Shown here: in pieces, positions 1 through 9,166 of the stretch
How positions within the stretch are numbered: position 1 is the first letter of the stretch
Layout of the letters: each line of letters opens with the position of its first letter
DNA from: Chara braunii
Taxonomy: Eukaryota; Streptophyta; Charophyceae; Charales; Characeae
Assembly: GCA_003427395.1 (NCBI GenBank)
Contig: BFEA01000390.1
Location: 1,369,447 to 1,394,024 of the forward strand
DNA length: 24,578 nucleotides
Direction of reading: 5' to 3'
Program-made: the position numbers and the translations under genes
Notes under the pieces: model-generated
The model's input: only the letters and a program-made list of their open reading frames with translations
Told to the model about the DNA's origin: nothing
Databases searched by the model: none

Positions 1-215
1 TCTCTCTCTCTCCCATTTGTAAGGAATAGCAAAACAAAAAAAAAGGAAGTAAGAAAAAAAAAGAAAGAAAGAAAGAAGAAGAAGAAAATAAAAAAGAAAG
101 AAAGAAAGGAAAGAGAAAAAGAGAGAAATAAAGAACAAAAGGAAAGAAGAAAGGAAGGAAGAGAGAAAGAAAGAAAGAAAGAAAGCGAGAAAGAAAGAAA
201 GAAAGCTGAGAAAGA

Positions 216-217
<2 letters not shown>
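1..217. repeat. Purine-rich GAAA-type low-complexity tract
   Basis: After a short CT run the top strand is almost entirely purine, built from irregular GAAA, GAAG and AAAG units. No coding potential. Such polypurine tracts can form triplex DNA, but nothing here shows a function. Confidence 0.9.

Positions 218-284
<67 letters not shown>
218..284. repeat. (GA)n microsatellite
   Basis: An uninterrupted dinucleotide GA array of about 33 units, continuous with the purine-rich tract upstream. Confidence 0.95.
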
Positions 285-285
<1 letters not shown>

Positions 286-480
286 AATGAGCACCAAGTT
301 CTCGTCGAGCACGAAAAGCACGACGATGAGCACCAAGTACCCGTCGAGCACCAAGGATAGCACCAACATCCCGTTGAGCGACAGCATGAAAGAGAGAGAC
401 AGAGAGAGAGAGCACGGAACACCACACAGGTAGAGCACCGAGCACACACGCACCGACCACGGAGCACACACACGTGCACG
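285..480. repeat. Degenerate short tandem repeats (GAGCACCAAG / CGTCGAGCAC units)
   Basis: Imperfect repeats of units such as GATGAGCACCAAG and CGTCGAGCACC occur between 285 and 375, then GAGCAC/ACACAC-rich sequence follows to about 480. The periodicity is irregular, so this is a decayed minisatellite. No convincing ORF. Confidence 0.6.
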
Positions 481-605
481 GAACTTAGCAAGCCATGTGA
501 ATCTGGTAAATTATAAACTTTGCACACTCGATAGATCCTGGGTTATAGCTAGGGTAATAAATGGATAAAATCCGGATAAAATCAGCGAGGGCATAACTGC
601 AAGGA
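481..605. other. Unique-looking flank of the outer element
   Basis: AT-richer non-repetitive sequence upstream of the outer LTR. I see no gene, promoter or RNA in it. It is probably the target DNA of the oldest insertion, although the far target duplication cannot be checked because the outer element lacks its 3' end in this window. Confidence 0.4.
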
Positions 606-687
606 TGTGGCTCTTCGACAGGCCTATGGGGCCCCTGAGGCAAGTGTGCCCGCCCTAAGTGAAGGAAGGCCTAACAAATCGCGAGAG
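606..687 (+). repeat. Outer element 5' LTR, first part
   Basis: This segment aligns with the start of element A's LTR. It shares a 20-bp exact block beginning GTGCCCGCCCTAAG and then an AAATC..GAG stretch. It stops exactly where element A begins (TGTGAGG at 688) and resumes after 9166. The start at 606 is uncertain by several bases. Confidence 0.75.
684..687 (+). repeat. Target site duplication of element A, left copy (AGAG)
   Basis: AGAG immediately precedes the TG of the 5' LTR and is repeated at 9163-9166, right after the CA of the 3' LTR. It is short and low in complexity, so chance is possible, but the outer LTR reads through correctly when one copy and element A are removed. Confidence 0.65.
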
Positions 688-1735
688 TGTGAGGATTGAG
701 CCCTCAAGTAGGGGCCTTGCCATGATGTACATGTTCTGGGCTAAGGCCCCAGAAAGCCCCGTGCCCGCCCTAAGTGAAGGCGGGCCAGCAAATCAACAAG
801 AGCCCTCTGTGCCAACATTTCACGAAGTGGGGTCCATACAGTTGCAGCACGTCAGTTGGTTGGAGTGCTCTGAGTCTCGGATTTCAGCAAATGCTGAAAG
901 CCCAGGGCCTCGAAGTTAGTTCGGCCCTGGGCACTCGAACGTGAGGCCGACAATGCGTGCTGGGTATAGAGGCCGAAAATGCCAAAGGGAAATCGGCCCA
1001 CTATCTGAATCTTGTCGCAGGCCTTGATGAAGGAGGCGCAACTGCATTGCCCTGGGGCCCAACTGTATCCGGCTGGGTTCAGCCTCTGGGTCCCGGTCGC
1101 AGGCTGAAGGGAGGCCGCCCACACGCTGCACTGGCATATAGGTAAGCAGGGCGAGTGGGCAGGGATCTTGGCCATTGTGGGCAATGCCGGCACGCTGCGC
1201 TAATGCGAGCTGCTGCTGCTGCGCTGCGCTACGAGAGGTGCAAGGCAGGCCAGCGCTAGGCGGTAGGGCGCTGCCTGCGCACCAGGGCACTGGCGGCCAT
1301 AGCCGGGCCGCATGAGGGTGCAGTCAGGGTGAACGGCGAAGGTGGTCTTCGGAGGTGAAGGGCGCTGTGTGGGTAACATGGAAGAGTGTGGGTGAAGAGG
1401 ACACGTACCTGGTGGAGGTGGAGGTCGGCATTGGTGTTGACATCATCACTCGCTGGTAGTCAAGTTGTCTGGTTGCTTTCATTGCTGTAGTTGTAGGATA
1501 GGCTGTAGAGTAGATAGGGCGCCTGGCGCCATTCACAAGAGAGACCTACATTTGGGTTATGTTGTTGTTGTTGCCCTGTTGGGCATGGACATTGACTCAG
1601 GATTCTTCTGTATCATTCTCAATTGGATGGTTACTTGGTTCCATTGTACTATTTGCTTTGGCTTTGACTACTTGGACTTCAGTGTGATTTTGCATTCTGG
1701 ATTTTTGTGCTTCGTCCATATTCATGTTCCTTGCA
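688..1735 (+). repeat. Element A 5' LTR
   Basis: It begins TGTGAGGATTGAG and ends CCTTGCA, a TG..CA terminus. The same sequence recurs at 8112-9162 with about 96% identity. A weak TATA-like CATATAGG lies at 1135-1142 and is conserved in the 3' LTR and in the outer LTR, so it is a candidate core promoter. A (CTG)n tract near 1209-1223 differs by one triplet between the copies. Short ORFs inside the LTR are non-coding. Confidence 0.95.
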
Positions 1736-1738
1736 ATT

Positions 1739-1750
1739 TGGTATCGGAGC
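1739..1750 (+). other. Primer-binding site of element A
   Basis: TGGTATCGGAGC lies 3 nt after the LTR end. It differs by one base from the usual plant PBS TGGTATCAGAGC, which is complementary to the 3' end of initiator methionine tRNA and primes minus-strand DNA synthesis. The same variant is used by all three elements here. Confidence 0.92.
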
Positions 1751-2374
1751 TGGTTTGATCGCCACTTACCTTTGGCACGCTGGCGTTATACAGACTTGGT
1801 GCGTTGACGATGCTTCTTCGCAGTGGGTACTTGTGACGTCAGGCCACTATAGGCGCGCGCCCTGGGTAGAGAGGGGTGCGTCGGAAGGCTTTTACGGTAG
1901 TATATGCCGTGGGTTACAGCGGAATGTTTGATTGATGATGAGAGCATGCTGATGTGGCATTGGACTAAGGTGGCACTGCATTGCGTTGTGGGTGGTACCG
2001 AGGTCATGACCGGTCATCAAACTCAACTTCAGCTCAATTGGTGAGAAATCTGTGGTTGGGGGCAGCTATCTCCAGGTATGTTGATCCCTTACCTTATCTA
2101 CATTCTATGTCTCTTCTTACCGTGAGGAAGTGAGAACAACTTGAGAGTCCTCTCCTTGGTGAGGTGTCGTGAGCGCGCTACCTTGAGAGACAACAATCTT
2201 CCCGGAAACATCTGGAAGGAGAAAGGGCGATGCCTCTAAAGGGCCCTGGTCGAAGCACTGGGTCACGGTCACCATGCCAACCCACAGGGAGTAGTGCACG
2301 CATGCGATGGCTGCTGTCCTTGTTGGCACTTGCTGCGCCAAATAGAAGTCCTTCCGGGTGTGCCAGCCCATGAC

Positions 2375-2394
2375 AGACGCTTACCAGACCGTCT
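2375..2394 (+). promoter_or_regulatory. Conserved leader hairpin 1 (AGACG/CGTCT), element A
   Basis: Stem AGACG 2375-2379 pairs with CGTCT 2390-2394 around a 10-nt loop CTTACCAGAC. The identical 20-nt hairpin occurs in the outer leader at 10666-10685, although the flanks have diverged. It is a candidate cis-acting RNA signal of unknown function. Confidence 0.45.
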
Positions 2395-2451
2395 ATAAAC
2401 ATTTCTGGTTGGGAGTTCATTGTGAATCTGGCTGTGATCGTCGTCCTGACT

Positions 2452-2510
2452 GCGACGTTAAATAATTCCTGCAGAGATGGGGGGGCTCTATAAATTCCTC
2501 CTGATCAGCC
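2452..2510 (+). promoter_or_regulatory. Conserved leader block with G-run-loop hairpin, element A
   Basis: The block opens with GCGACGTTAAATAATTCCT and ends with CCTGATCAGCC. Between them AGAG (2473-2476) can pair with CTCT (2486-2489) across a loop containing seven Gs. The same arrangement with different stem bases is found at 10741-10801 and 12760-12819. Confidence 0.5.
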
Positions 2511-2999
2511 AGCTCACATGGACAAGAAGGCTCATCGTCGTACGAGGGTAAATAAGAGTGGTTGGGCTGGCTTGCTCGGTAACGACTTGGGCACAGGGGT
2601 GGACCGAAATACACACGAAGACACTGCTTGCTCATTGATGTTGTCCGGTATGTTAGATTGAGGGGAAGGGTAGGTTCCAATTGATGCTCATTTGAAAACA
2701 CAACCATACCCATCAATCATACATCTGCTACATGGTCATTTTGTACTCTTGATTAGTTGGTGGACGGACTGCTAACCTCACAGACAGATTAGATTAGGAC
2801 TGTTGTATGCCACCATAGCCAGTTCCGTCTAATACTGCCGTAAGTGAACCAATCAGATTACATCTAGACTATGAAGACAATTTGTGTGAATGTTATAGAC
2901 ATGCCACTTGATCGGTACAGTAGGGGACTTGTCGGACATATACATGTTGCGGTTGGATTCCACTAGGGGATTCTCGTGCAGATACTATCTGCCTAACTA

Positions 3000-4890
3000 A
3001 TGAGTGGGTCAGACCCTGTTGATGATAGAGCTGACAATAGGAGACTAACACGTGCACGGGCATTAAGGGTACCGCACGTGTTTCAGGCCTTAGAACAGGG
3101 AGAAGAAAGACGGCTACGTAGAGCCCATGCGCTAGCAGCGGGGATAGCAGCAGCAAACGCAGCAGCTAGAGAGCTGGCAACAGCAGCCAGAGCAGCTGCG
3201 ATGGCTAACGGCTCAAGCTCTGCTGCGTCAACGTCTGCGTCCTCGTCAGGAACGAATGGGACTCATTTGGGAATGCCACTAAGTTCCACAAGTTCCACGG
3301 GCACTTCCGATTTAACAGGTTCTAGACAGTCTTCAAGGCAAATGGCGGGCTTGCAGTTCAGCCCGTTGACCCCACGTGAGAGGGAGCTCAGGGAGATCCA
3401 ACAGGTAGAGAGGCTCCGCCAGAAGTTAGAGGAGGACTTGAAAAAGGCAACCGATAGAGAGAAAGAGATAAAAAATAGAGCAGCCAGGCTTCATAATTTA
3501 GAGGCTGACAAGGCTGAATTAGAGGGCTTGGATGAGTCAGCATTGACTGACCCGCTGAACGTATTGACGAAGAATATGCTGTCACTGCATGCACACGTGG
3601 ACAACTGATTAGAATTCATGCAAAGCACTCTAGACCAGATCCTGGACGCATTGACAAGGCCAGGATTCAAGCCACCAGCACAATCGTCGTTGCCGTTGTC
3701 GGCGATGTCAAGCCCCTTTCCAGTTCAAGCTGGCACACAGCCAAGTGGTACGACTGCAGCAGTCGCACAGACTGTTGCATCTTCTTCTTCGGGTCCAGCG
3801 GTGGGAGCTACACCACCGCAACAACCTGCTCCTCAACAGGGACAGCAGCATGGTCAATGGTACCGCAAGACCCCAATGATACCGCCTTTTGCCTTCTCAG
3901 GCGAGAGGAAGGGTGAAGAACTCAACACATGGTTGAGGACAGTCCCGGTTTGGGTAAAGGCCAAGAGGACCTTGCTAGAGGACGAAGTGGTAACTGCTGC
4001 ATCTTACCTCGAGGGTAAGGCAGCCAAGTGGCTAGATGGTGTAGTTGTGAAGGCCGGGTACGGGCGACGCATGGCGGACTGGGCTAAGTCACTGACGTTA
4101 GACCAGTTCATGGAAATGGTAGAAGCTAGATGGCATAACCCACAGGAGGCACAAAGAGCCACTGATGCCATTAATAAACTAGACCAACGAAAGTTTTAAG
4201 TCGGTTAGAGAGCTTACGACTACCGTTGAGAGCCAGATCCTCGTCCCAGGCATTAACTACAGCGACCAGTTCCTATTGACTACGTTTGTCAGATGTCTCA
4301 TAGAGAACATCAGGAACTTGATGGCCAGCGAGGCACGCACAGAGTACCATTCGTTTGAGACATTGTCTAGGAAGGCTTTAGATTTGGAGGCCACTCTAGG
4401 CAATGCTCAACCCACCTCACAGAATGACTCAAAGAAGAAGAGTCCTCAGGAGTGGAAGAAGAAGGGAGCAAAGTTGATGATGGTCGAGTCTGATGGGACT
4501 CAAACTGAGATCAACGAATTCTCTGACCTGATGGACTATACAAAGTAGAGAGTATGACGGCGAGGAGGTAGCTGAGGGTAGCACCCTCGCCGCAATAGTC
4601 AAGACTAAGGCGGCTGGCCGAGGGAAGGACCAACCTAGGGGTCAAGGGAAGGCCGCCTCCAATCAGACCAAAGAGGCTAAGTGGGTTAAGGCATGTCTTG
4701 ATCAAGAGGTGTGGCGTGACCGCCGAACGCGTGGCGCTTGTGTCAACTGCGGGGAATACGGACACACGCAGTACAAGTGCCAGAACGCTAGGTTACGCAA
4801 AAGGTTGCTCTGAAAATGGGGGCATCTTATTCCCAGGCTTCTAGATCGGGAAACACAAGTGGAAGTATTAGCTGCTTCTACTCAAGATGA
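3000..4890 (+). pseudogene. gag: Element A gag (structural polyprotein), broken
   Basis: Gag would form the retrotransposon particle and bind genomic RNA. It starts at ATG 3000. The N-terminal part is Ala/Ser-rich with a charged coiled-coil-like stretch around 3370-3560. The middle (about 3880-4400) has the retrotransposon Gag core pattern with YLEGKAAKW and RWHNPQEAQ. The end has a CCHC zinc knuckle, CVNCGEYGHTQYKC, at 4739-4780. Damage: an in-frame TGA at 3606-3608, an extra T in the run at 4194-4197 that shifts the frame, another shift near 4540-4550, and another between the knuckle and 4801. After the last shift the frame runs to a TGA at 4888-4890. The outer element's Gag is a clear homologue. 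Assignment is confident; the exact original reading frame is reconstructed by comparison only. Confidence 0.88.
4848..4882 (+). promoter_or_regulatory. Candidate -1 frameshift signal, element A (decayed)
   Basis: Slippery heptamer GGGAAAC lies at 4848-4854, in the X XXY YYZ register relative to the terminal gag frame. A 10-bp stem follows: 4858-4867 with 4873-4882, loop TTAGC. The spacer is only 3 nt, 7 nt shorter than in the outer element, and pol is consequently not in the -1 frame in this copy. The signal is therefore probably non-functional here but informative for covariation. Confidence 0.55.
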
Positions 4891-5715
4891 AGTGGGATTG
4901 ATACCCTCCTCATTTCATGACAAGGCCAAGGCTAATGACCCCTTAGTCACCCCGCAGACACAACTAGACCAAACTATGCTTTGTACATTAGATGTGTCTG
5001 AAGCCTTAGAAGACTTAGAAGGTGAGTGGTCAAACAAGGACCCTCGCGAGTCTTGGGTGGCGCTGAGGAAAGNTCCTAGAAGGGAACATTTCGTGGTGGA
5101 AGTCGATGTAGGAGGCCGCAAATGTGGTGCCTTCATAGACATAGGCTCCACACGGAATTACATAAGTCGCAACTGTTTGGAAAGGCTGCACCTACAGGAC
5201 CGGGTACGGCACCTTAGTAGACCTGTACCATCTATTTTGGCGAACAAGGAGCGCATGATTGTAACGGACTACATCAAGGACGTAGTCTGTACCTTCGCCT
5301 ATGGAGGAGGAGAGCTTACCATAAGATCTCGTTCTTGGTTAGCGACGACTTACCATTTGACATGTTGTTAGGCATGTACTACCTCGAAGTTACTGAGCCC
5401 CAGTTTGACTGGGATAAGAAGGTGCTCAGACATAAGTTGCCCGATGGCCGAACTTTCAGATTGACTAAGTTCAAGGCCAGCAGTATTGTAGATACCTATG
5501 GCTGCTTGTGTGCATCAGCGTTCTACAATTACTACAAGCAAAACCAAGAGGAGGGTATGTACTTTGTTTATGTCTCTGAAAAAGGGGAGGCCGTTAAAAC
5601 ACCCCCAGAGATAGAACGCATCTTTGCTAAATTCCCTGATCTGTTCGAGGAGCCCACAAAAGTTGTTGAAAGGGAAGTCGTCCACACTATAAAAATCATT
5701 CCAGGGGATCTATAG
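4859..5715 (+). pseudogene. pol: Element A pol, protease region
   Basis: This is the N-terminal part of Pol, a retropepsin-like aspartic protease that would process the polyprotein. Frame 2 is open from 4859 to 5371 and carries FVVEVDVGGRKCGAFIDIGSTRN-like sequence. The active-site triad reads D-I-G rather than the usual D-S/T-G. A frameshift near 5320 moves the reading to 5335-5715, which has the LPFDMLLGMYYLEV motif that ends these proteases, followed by the linker to RT. An undetermined base (N) lies at 5073. Near 5708 about 20 nt are missing relative to the outer copy, which breaks the frame before RT. Confidence 0.85.
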
Positions 5716-5716
5716 G

Positions 5717-6290
5717 ATGACCCCCGCCGAGTTAGATGAACTTTGGCGACAACTTAAGGAGCTGACAGAGAAGGGTTGGATTTGGCCTAGTACTTCCCCT
5801 TCCGGATCACCCGTACTATTCGTACCGAAGAAGGGGGGTTCTTTGAGGATGTGCATTGACTATAGAGACCTCAATGCCATCACTGTGAAGAACGCAGAGC
5901 CTCTACCTCGCATTGACGACCTATTGGATAGGGTGCAGGGATGCAAGTACTATAGTAAGATAGACTTGAAATCCGAATATCACCAGATCGCAATAAGACC
6001 TGAGGACCAACACAAAACAACTTTTCAGACACGTTATGGTCTGTATGAGTTTGTAGTGATGCCCTTTGGTCTTTGTAATGCGCCGGGTACGTTCTAGCAC
6101 GCTATGAATCGGATCTTCCATGATCATTTAGATAAGTTTGTCATGGTCTACTTAGACGACATTCTGATCTTTAGTAAGAATGCCGAGGAGCATGCACAAC
6201 ATGTTGAGAAAGTACTCTCACTCCTGCGACAGCACAAGTATAAGGTCAACTTAGAAGAAGTGCGAATTTGACCGCACTAAGATACTATAC
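5717..6290 (+). pseudogene. pol: Element A pol, reverse transcriptase (fingers and palm)
   Basis: RNA-directed DNA polymerase core. In order it shows [20 protein letters not shown] (fingers), the motif A aspartate in [12 protein letters not shown] (Asp codon 5963-5965), [13 protein letters not shown], and the catalytic YLDD at 6149-6160. A TAG at 6095-6097 stands where the outer copy has CAG (Gln) in GTFQH. A one-base insertion-type frameshift near 6255 shifts the reading to the frame that starts being open before 6291. Catalytic residues are all present, so the loss of function comes from the stop and frameshifts. Confidence 0.93.
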
Positions 6291-6975
6291 TTGGGTCATG
6301 AAGTATCCGCGGAGGGAATTAGGCCGGAAGATGTGAAGGTGGCTAGTATTCGAGACTGGCCACGACCTCAGACAATCACTAAGGTCAGGTCATTCTTAGG
6401 AATGTGCGGCTACTATAGAAACTTCGTTAAGAACTATTCTACAGTCGCCTCTCCTTTGACTGATGTAACTCGACTTGACACACCATGGGACTGGAGTGAA
6501 GAGTGTGAGGGTGCTTTCAAGAGATGGAAGCATGCACTCATGAATCATGAAGTTCTCATGGTTCCCGATCCGCAGAAGCCATTCATAGTGACCACTTACG
6601 CAAGCCAATACGGCATTGGCGCAGTGCCGGTTCAGCAGGATGGGAAAAAGTTGAGACCGATTGAGTACATGAGTAAGAAGATGCCATCGAAGAAGTTGGC
6701 TAAGTCCACCTACGAAAGGGAACTCTATGCTCTCTACAAGGCACTTGTCCACTGGAGACACTTCCTTTTGGGAAGGTTCTTCTATCCGAGGACTGATCAT
6801 CAGACCCTCAAATGGATCAAGACTCAACTGGCTCTTTCTGATGCACTCAAGCGATGGATTGAGGTCATAAACCAATATGACTTCAAGCTTGAGTACCTGA
6901 AAGGAGAGTACAACAAGGTTGCAGACGCGATATCCCTTAGAGCAGACTACCTAGGTGCGCTAGTTTTTAACTTTG
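6291..6975 (+). pseudogene. pol: Element A pol, RT connection and RNase H
   Basis: The same frame continues through the RT thumb/connection (YLGHEVS, FLGMCGYYRNFV) into RNase H, which degrades the RNA strand of the hybrid. Family landmarks are present: STYERELYALYKAL with the catalytic Glu, and TDHQTLKWI with a later Asp. The first RNase H aspartate, expected in VTTDAS as seen in element B, is Tyr here (TAC at 6597-6599), a catalytic loss. The region ends with the conserved YNKVADAIS segment, where DALS is expected. Confidence 0.9.
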
Positions 6976-7661
6976 GCGTATCTAACGAAGTAACTCAATC
7001 ATTGGTGGGAGCCTATCATGAAGACCCTGTCATGATGGACATCATCCGCAAACTTCAGGCAAAAGACAAGGCCACAGAAAGTGACTTTGTGATGGTGGAC
7101 AGGCTAATCTATCTTGATAAGGCCGAAATAAAGAGATTGGTAGTTCCATCTAGTGGACAGTTGCGTAGTTTATTTTTAGGCGAATGTCATGACGCAACTG
7201 GGCACTTTGGCTACAAGAAGACGAGTGCTAACTTAGTACAACGATTTTGGTGGCCTAGAATGCTAGATGACGCAAAGAAGTATGTTGAGACCTGTCAGGT
7301 CTGTCAACGGGACAAGCCGCTAACTCAAGCACCGCTTGGGTTGTTGAAGCCTTTACCTATTCCTGATGGTCCAGGATTGAGTGTTTCCATGGATTTCATG
7401 GACACCCTAGTGACCAGCAAGAGTGGTAAGAGGCACATTTTCGTCATCATTCACCGATTCACCAAGTACGCTAGACTAGTGGCTATGCGAGAGACCGCAA
7501 GAACTGACTATGTCTTCAAGTTGTTCAAAGACAACTGGGTGCGTGACTTTGGTTTACCAAAGTCAATCATTAGTGACCGAGATGTCCGATTCACAAGTGA
7601 CTTGTGGAAGACCAATGCCAGAGACAGCCAGGACAGGAGTTCGGAATATCTCGCAAACTAA
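6976..7661 (+). pseudogene. pol: Element A pol, integrase (internally deleted)
   Basis: Integrase inserts the cDNA into host DNA. The HHCC zinc-binding region is complete: ECHDATGHFG (HX4H) and CQVC (CX2C) at about 7180-7310. The first two catalytic aspartates are present, in SMDFMD (7392-7394) and SDRD (7575-7577). After FTSDLWK near 7606 the sequence jumps to the C-terminal region. Compared with element B roughly 420 nt are missing, including the third catalytic residue (Glu). The frame then runs into a TAA at 7659-7661. Confidence 0.9.
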
Positions 7662-8074
7662 TGCCTCAGTACTTTGGTCCCTGGGAAGTCTTGGATGTAG
7701 TGGGAGATGAAATGGATGGTCCTACGTATGTCATTCGTATCCCTGGACACCTACGCACTCACCCAGTCTTTCATGCCTCAAAGCTTGCACCTTTCGCTAA
7801 GACTGATCAATTCCCTTCCAGGAGATCGATGCTGCCCCCAACCATGGATGGACAAGTTGACATCGACGACATTGTGGATCACAGGGATATGCCTGTTCCG
7901 AAGCCGCTAGGTCGAGGAAGACCTAAACCCAAGAGGGAGTACCGGATCAGATTCAGGCATCATACGGATCCAAAAAAAGATTGGTGGTTTACCCGGGAGG
8001 TACTGATGGAAACAGCTCCTCAGGTGGTGGCAGATTATGAACGGAAGCTAAAAGCGAAAGCACCTGCGAAGTAA
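7604..8074 (+). pseudogene. pol: Element A pol, integrase C-terminus and chromodomain-like tail
   Basis: Frame 2 resumes after the integrase deletion. It starts with YFGPWEVLDVVGDEMDGPTY and HLRTHPVFHASKLAPF, the GPY/F-type module of Ty3/gypsy integrases. It then has a Pro/Arg/Lys-rich linker (GRGRPKPKREYRIRF) and a tail with YRIRF, WWFTREVL and APQVVADYERKL. Spacing of the aromatic and acidic positions resembles a chromodomain (YxVKWxGy ... TWEPxxxL ... fe), so the element may belong to or near the chromoviruses. This is a pattern judgement and no profile was run. The natural stop is TAA at 8072-8074. Confidence 0.8.
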
Positions 8075-8098
8075 GCATCTCAGCGGGCTTTCGAAGCT

Positions 8099-8111
8099 AA
8101 GGGGGATGGAA
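8099..8111 (+). other. Polypurine tract of element A
   Basis: AAGGGGGATGGAA directly abuts the TG of the 3' LTR. It is the expected RNase H-resistant primer for plus-strand synthesis, with a single T interruption. Confidence 0.85.
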
Positions 8112-9162
8112 TGTGAGGATTGAGCCCTCAAGTAGGGGCCTTGCCATGATGTACATGTTTTGGGCTAAGGCCCCAGAAAGCCTCGTGCCCGCCCTAAGTG
8201 AAGGCGGGCCAGCAAATCAACAAGAGCCCTCTGTGCCAACATTTCACGAAGTGGGGTCCATACAGTTGCAGCACGCTAGTTGGTTGGAGTGCTCCGAGTC
8301 TCGGATTTCAGCAAATGCTGAAAGCCCAAGGCCTTTGAGTTAGTTAGGCTCTGGGCCCTCGAACGTGAGGCCGACAATGCGTGCTGGGTATAGAGGCCGA
8401 AAATGCCAAAGGGAAATCGGCCCACTATCTGAATCTGGCCGCAGGCCTTGATGAAGGAGGCGCAACTGCATTGCCCCGGGGCCCAACTGTATCGGGCTGG
8501 GTTCAGCCTCTGGGTCCCGGTCGCAGGCTGAAGGGAGGCCGCCCACACGCTGCATTGGCATATAGGCAAGCAGGGCGAGTGGGCAGGGATCTTGGCCATT
8601 GCAGGCAATGCCGGCACACTGCGCTAATGCGAGCTGCTGCTGCTGCTGCGCTGCGCTAAGAGAGGTGCAAGGCAGGCCAGCGCTAGGCGGTAGGGCGCTG
8701 CCTGCGCACCAGGGCACTGGCGGCCATAGCCGGGCCGCACAAGGGTGCAGTGAGGGTGAAGGGCGAAGGTGGTCTTCGGAGGTGAAGGGCGTTGTGTGGG
8801 TAACGGGGAAGAGTGTGGGTGAAGAGGACACGTACCTGGTGGAGGTGGAGGTCGGCATTGGTGTTGACATCATCGCTCGCTGGTAGTCGAGTTGTTTGAT
8901 TGCTTTCATTGCTGTAGTTGTAGGATAGGCTGTAGAGTAGATAGGGCGCCTGGCGCCATTCACAAGAGAGAGCTACATTTGGGTTATGCTGTTGGTGTTG
9001 CCCTGTTGGGCATGGACATTGACTCACGATTCTTCTGTATCATTCTCAATTGGATGGTTACTCGGTTCCATTGTACTATCTGCTTTGGCTTTGACTACTT
9101 GGACTTGAGTGTGATTTTGCATTCTCGATTTCTGTGCTTCGTCCATATTCATGTTCCTTGCA
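8112..9162 (+). repeat. Element A 3' LTR
   Basis: Direct repeat of 688-1735 with about 42 substitutions and one extra CTG triplet (8637-8648 region). It ends CCTTGCA and is followed by the AGAG target duplication and then by the continuation of the outer LTR. Confidence 0.95.
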
Positions 9163-9166
9163 AGAG
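9163..9166 (+). repeat. Target site duplication of element A, right copy (AGAG)
   Basis: Matches 684-687 and lies immediately after the 3' LTR. Confidence 0.65.

Larger units (their letters stand above)
1751..2999 (+). other. Element A untranslated leader
   Basis: About 1.25 kb between PBS and gag without a credible long ORF. From roughly 2035 to 2600 it aligns with the leader of the outer element (10330-10884 plus 19446 onward), with several blocks conserved better than the surrounding sequence. These include two small hairpins annotated separately. Long leaders of retroelements usually hold packaging, dimerisation and translation signals. That role is inferred here. Confidence 0.7.
688..9162 (+). 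mobile_element. Element A: full-length, defective Ty3/gypsy-like LTR retrotransposon
   Basis: Two direct LTRs (1048 and 1051 bp) bracket a PBS, a 1.25-kb leader, gag, pol in the order PR-RT-RH-IN, and a polypurine tract. This order, with integrase after RNase H, is that of the Ty3/gypsy group. LTR divergence is about 42 substitutions plus one 3-nt indel, about 4%. Gag has an in-frame TGA and at least three frameshifts. Pol has a stop, several frameshifts and a large deletion in integrase. It sits inside the 5' LTR of the outer element. Pol is close to that of the outer element, so the two are sister subfamilies. Confidence 0.93.

Noticed and set aside
659-1290. ORFs on both strands inside element A's LTR, some repeated near 8113-8963
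   Set aside because: They overlap on both strands, lack domain signals and differ by stops between the two LTR copies. Their similarity is just LTR duplication.
2002-2017. Overlapping palindromes GGTCATGACC and ATGACCGGTCAT in element A leader, a possible dimerisation site
   Set aside because: Not conserved at the equivalent place in the outer leader, so I cannot tell it from chance.
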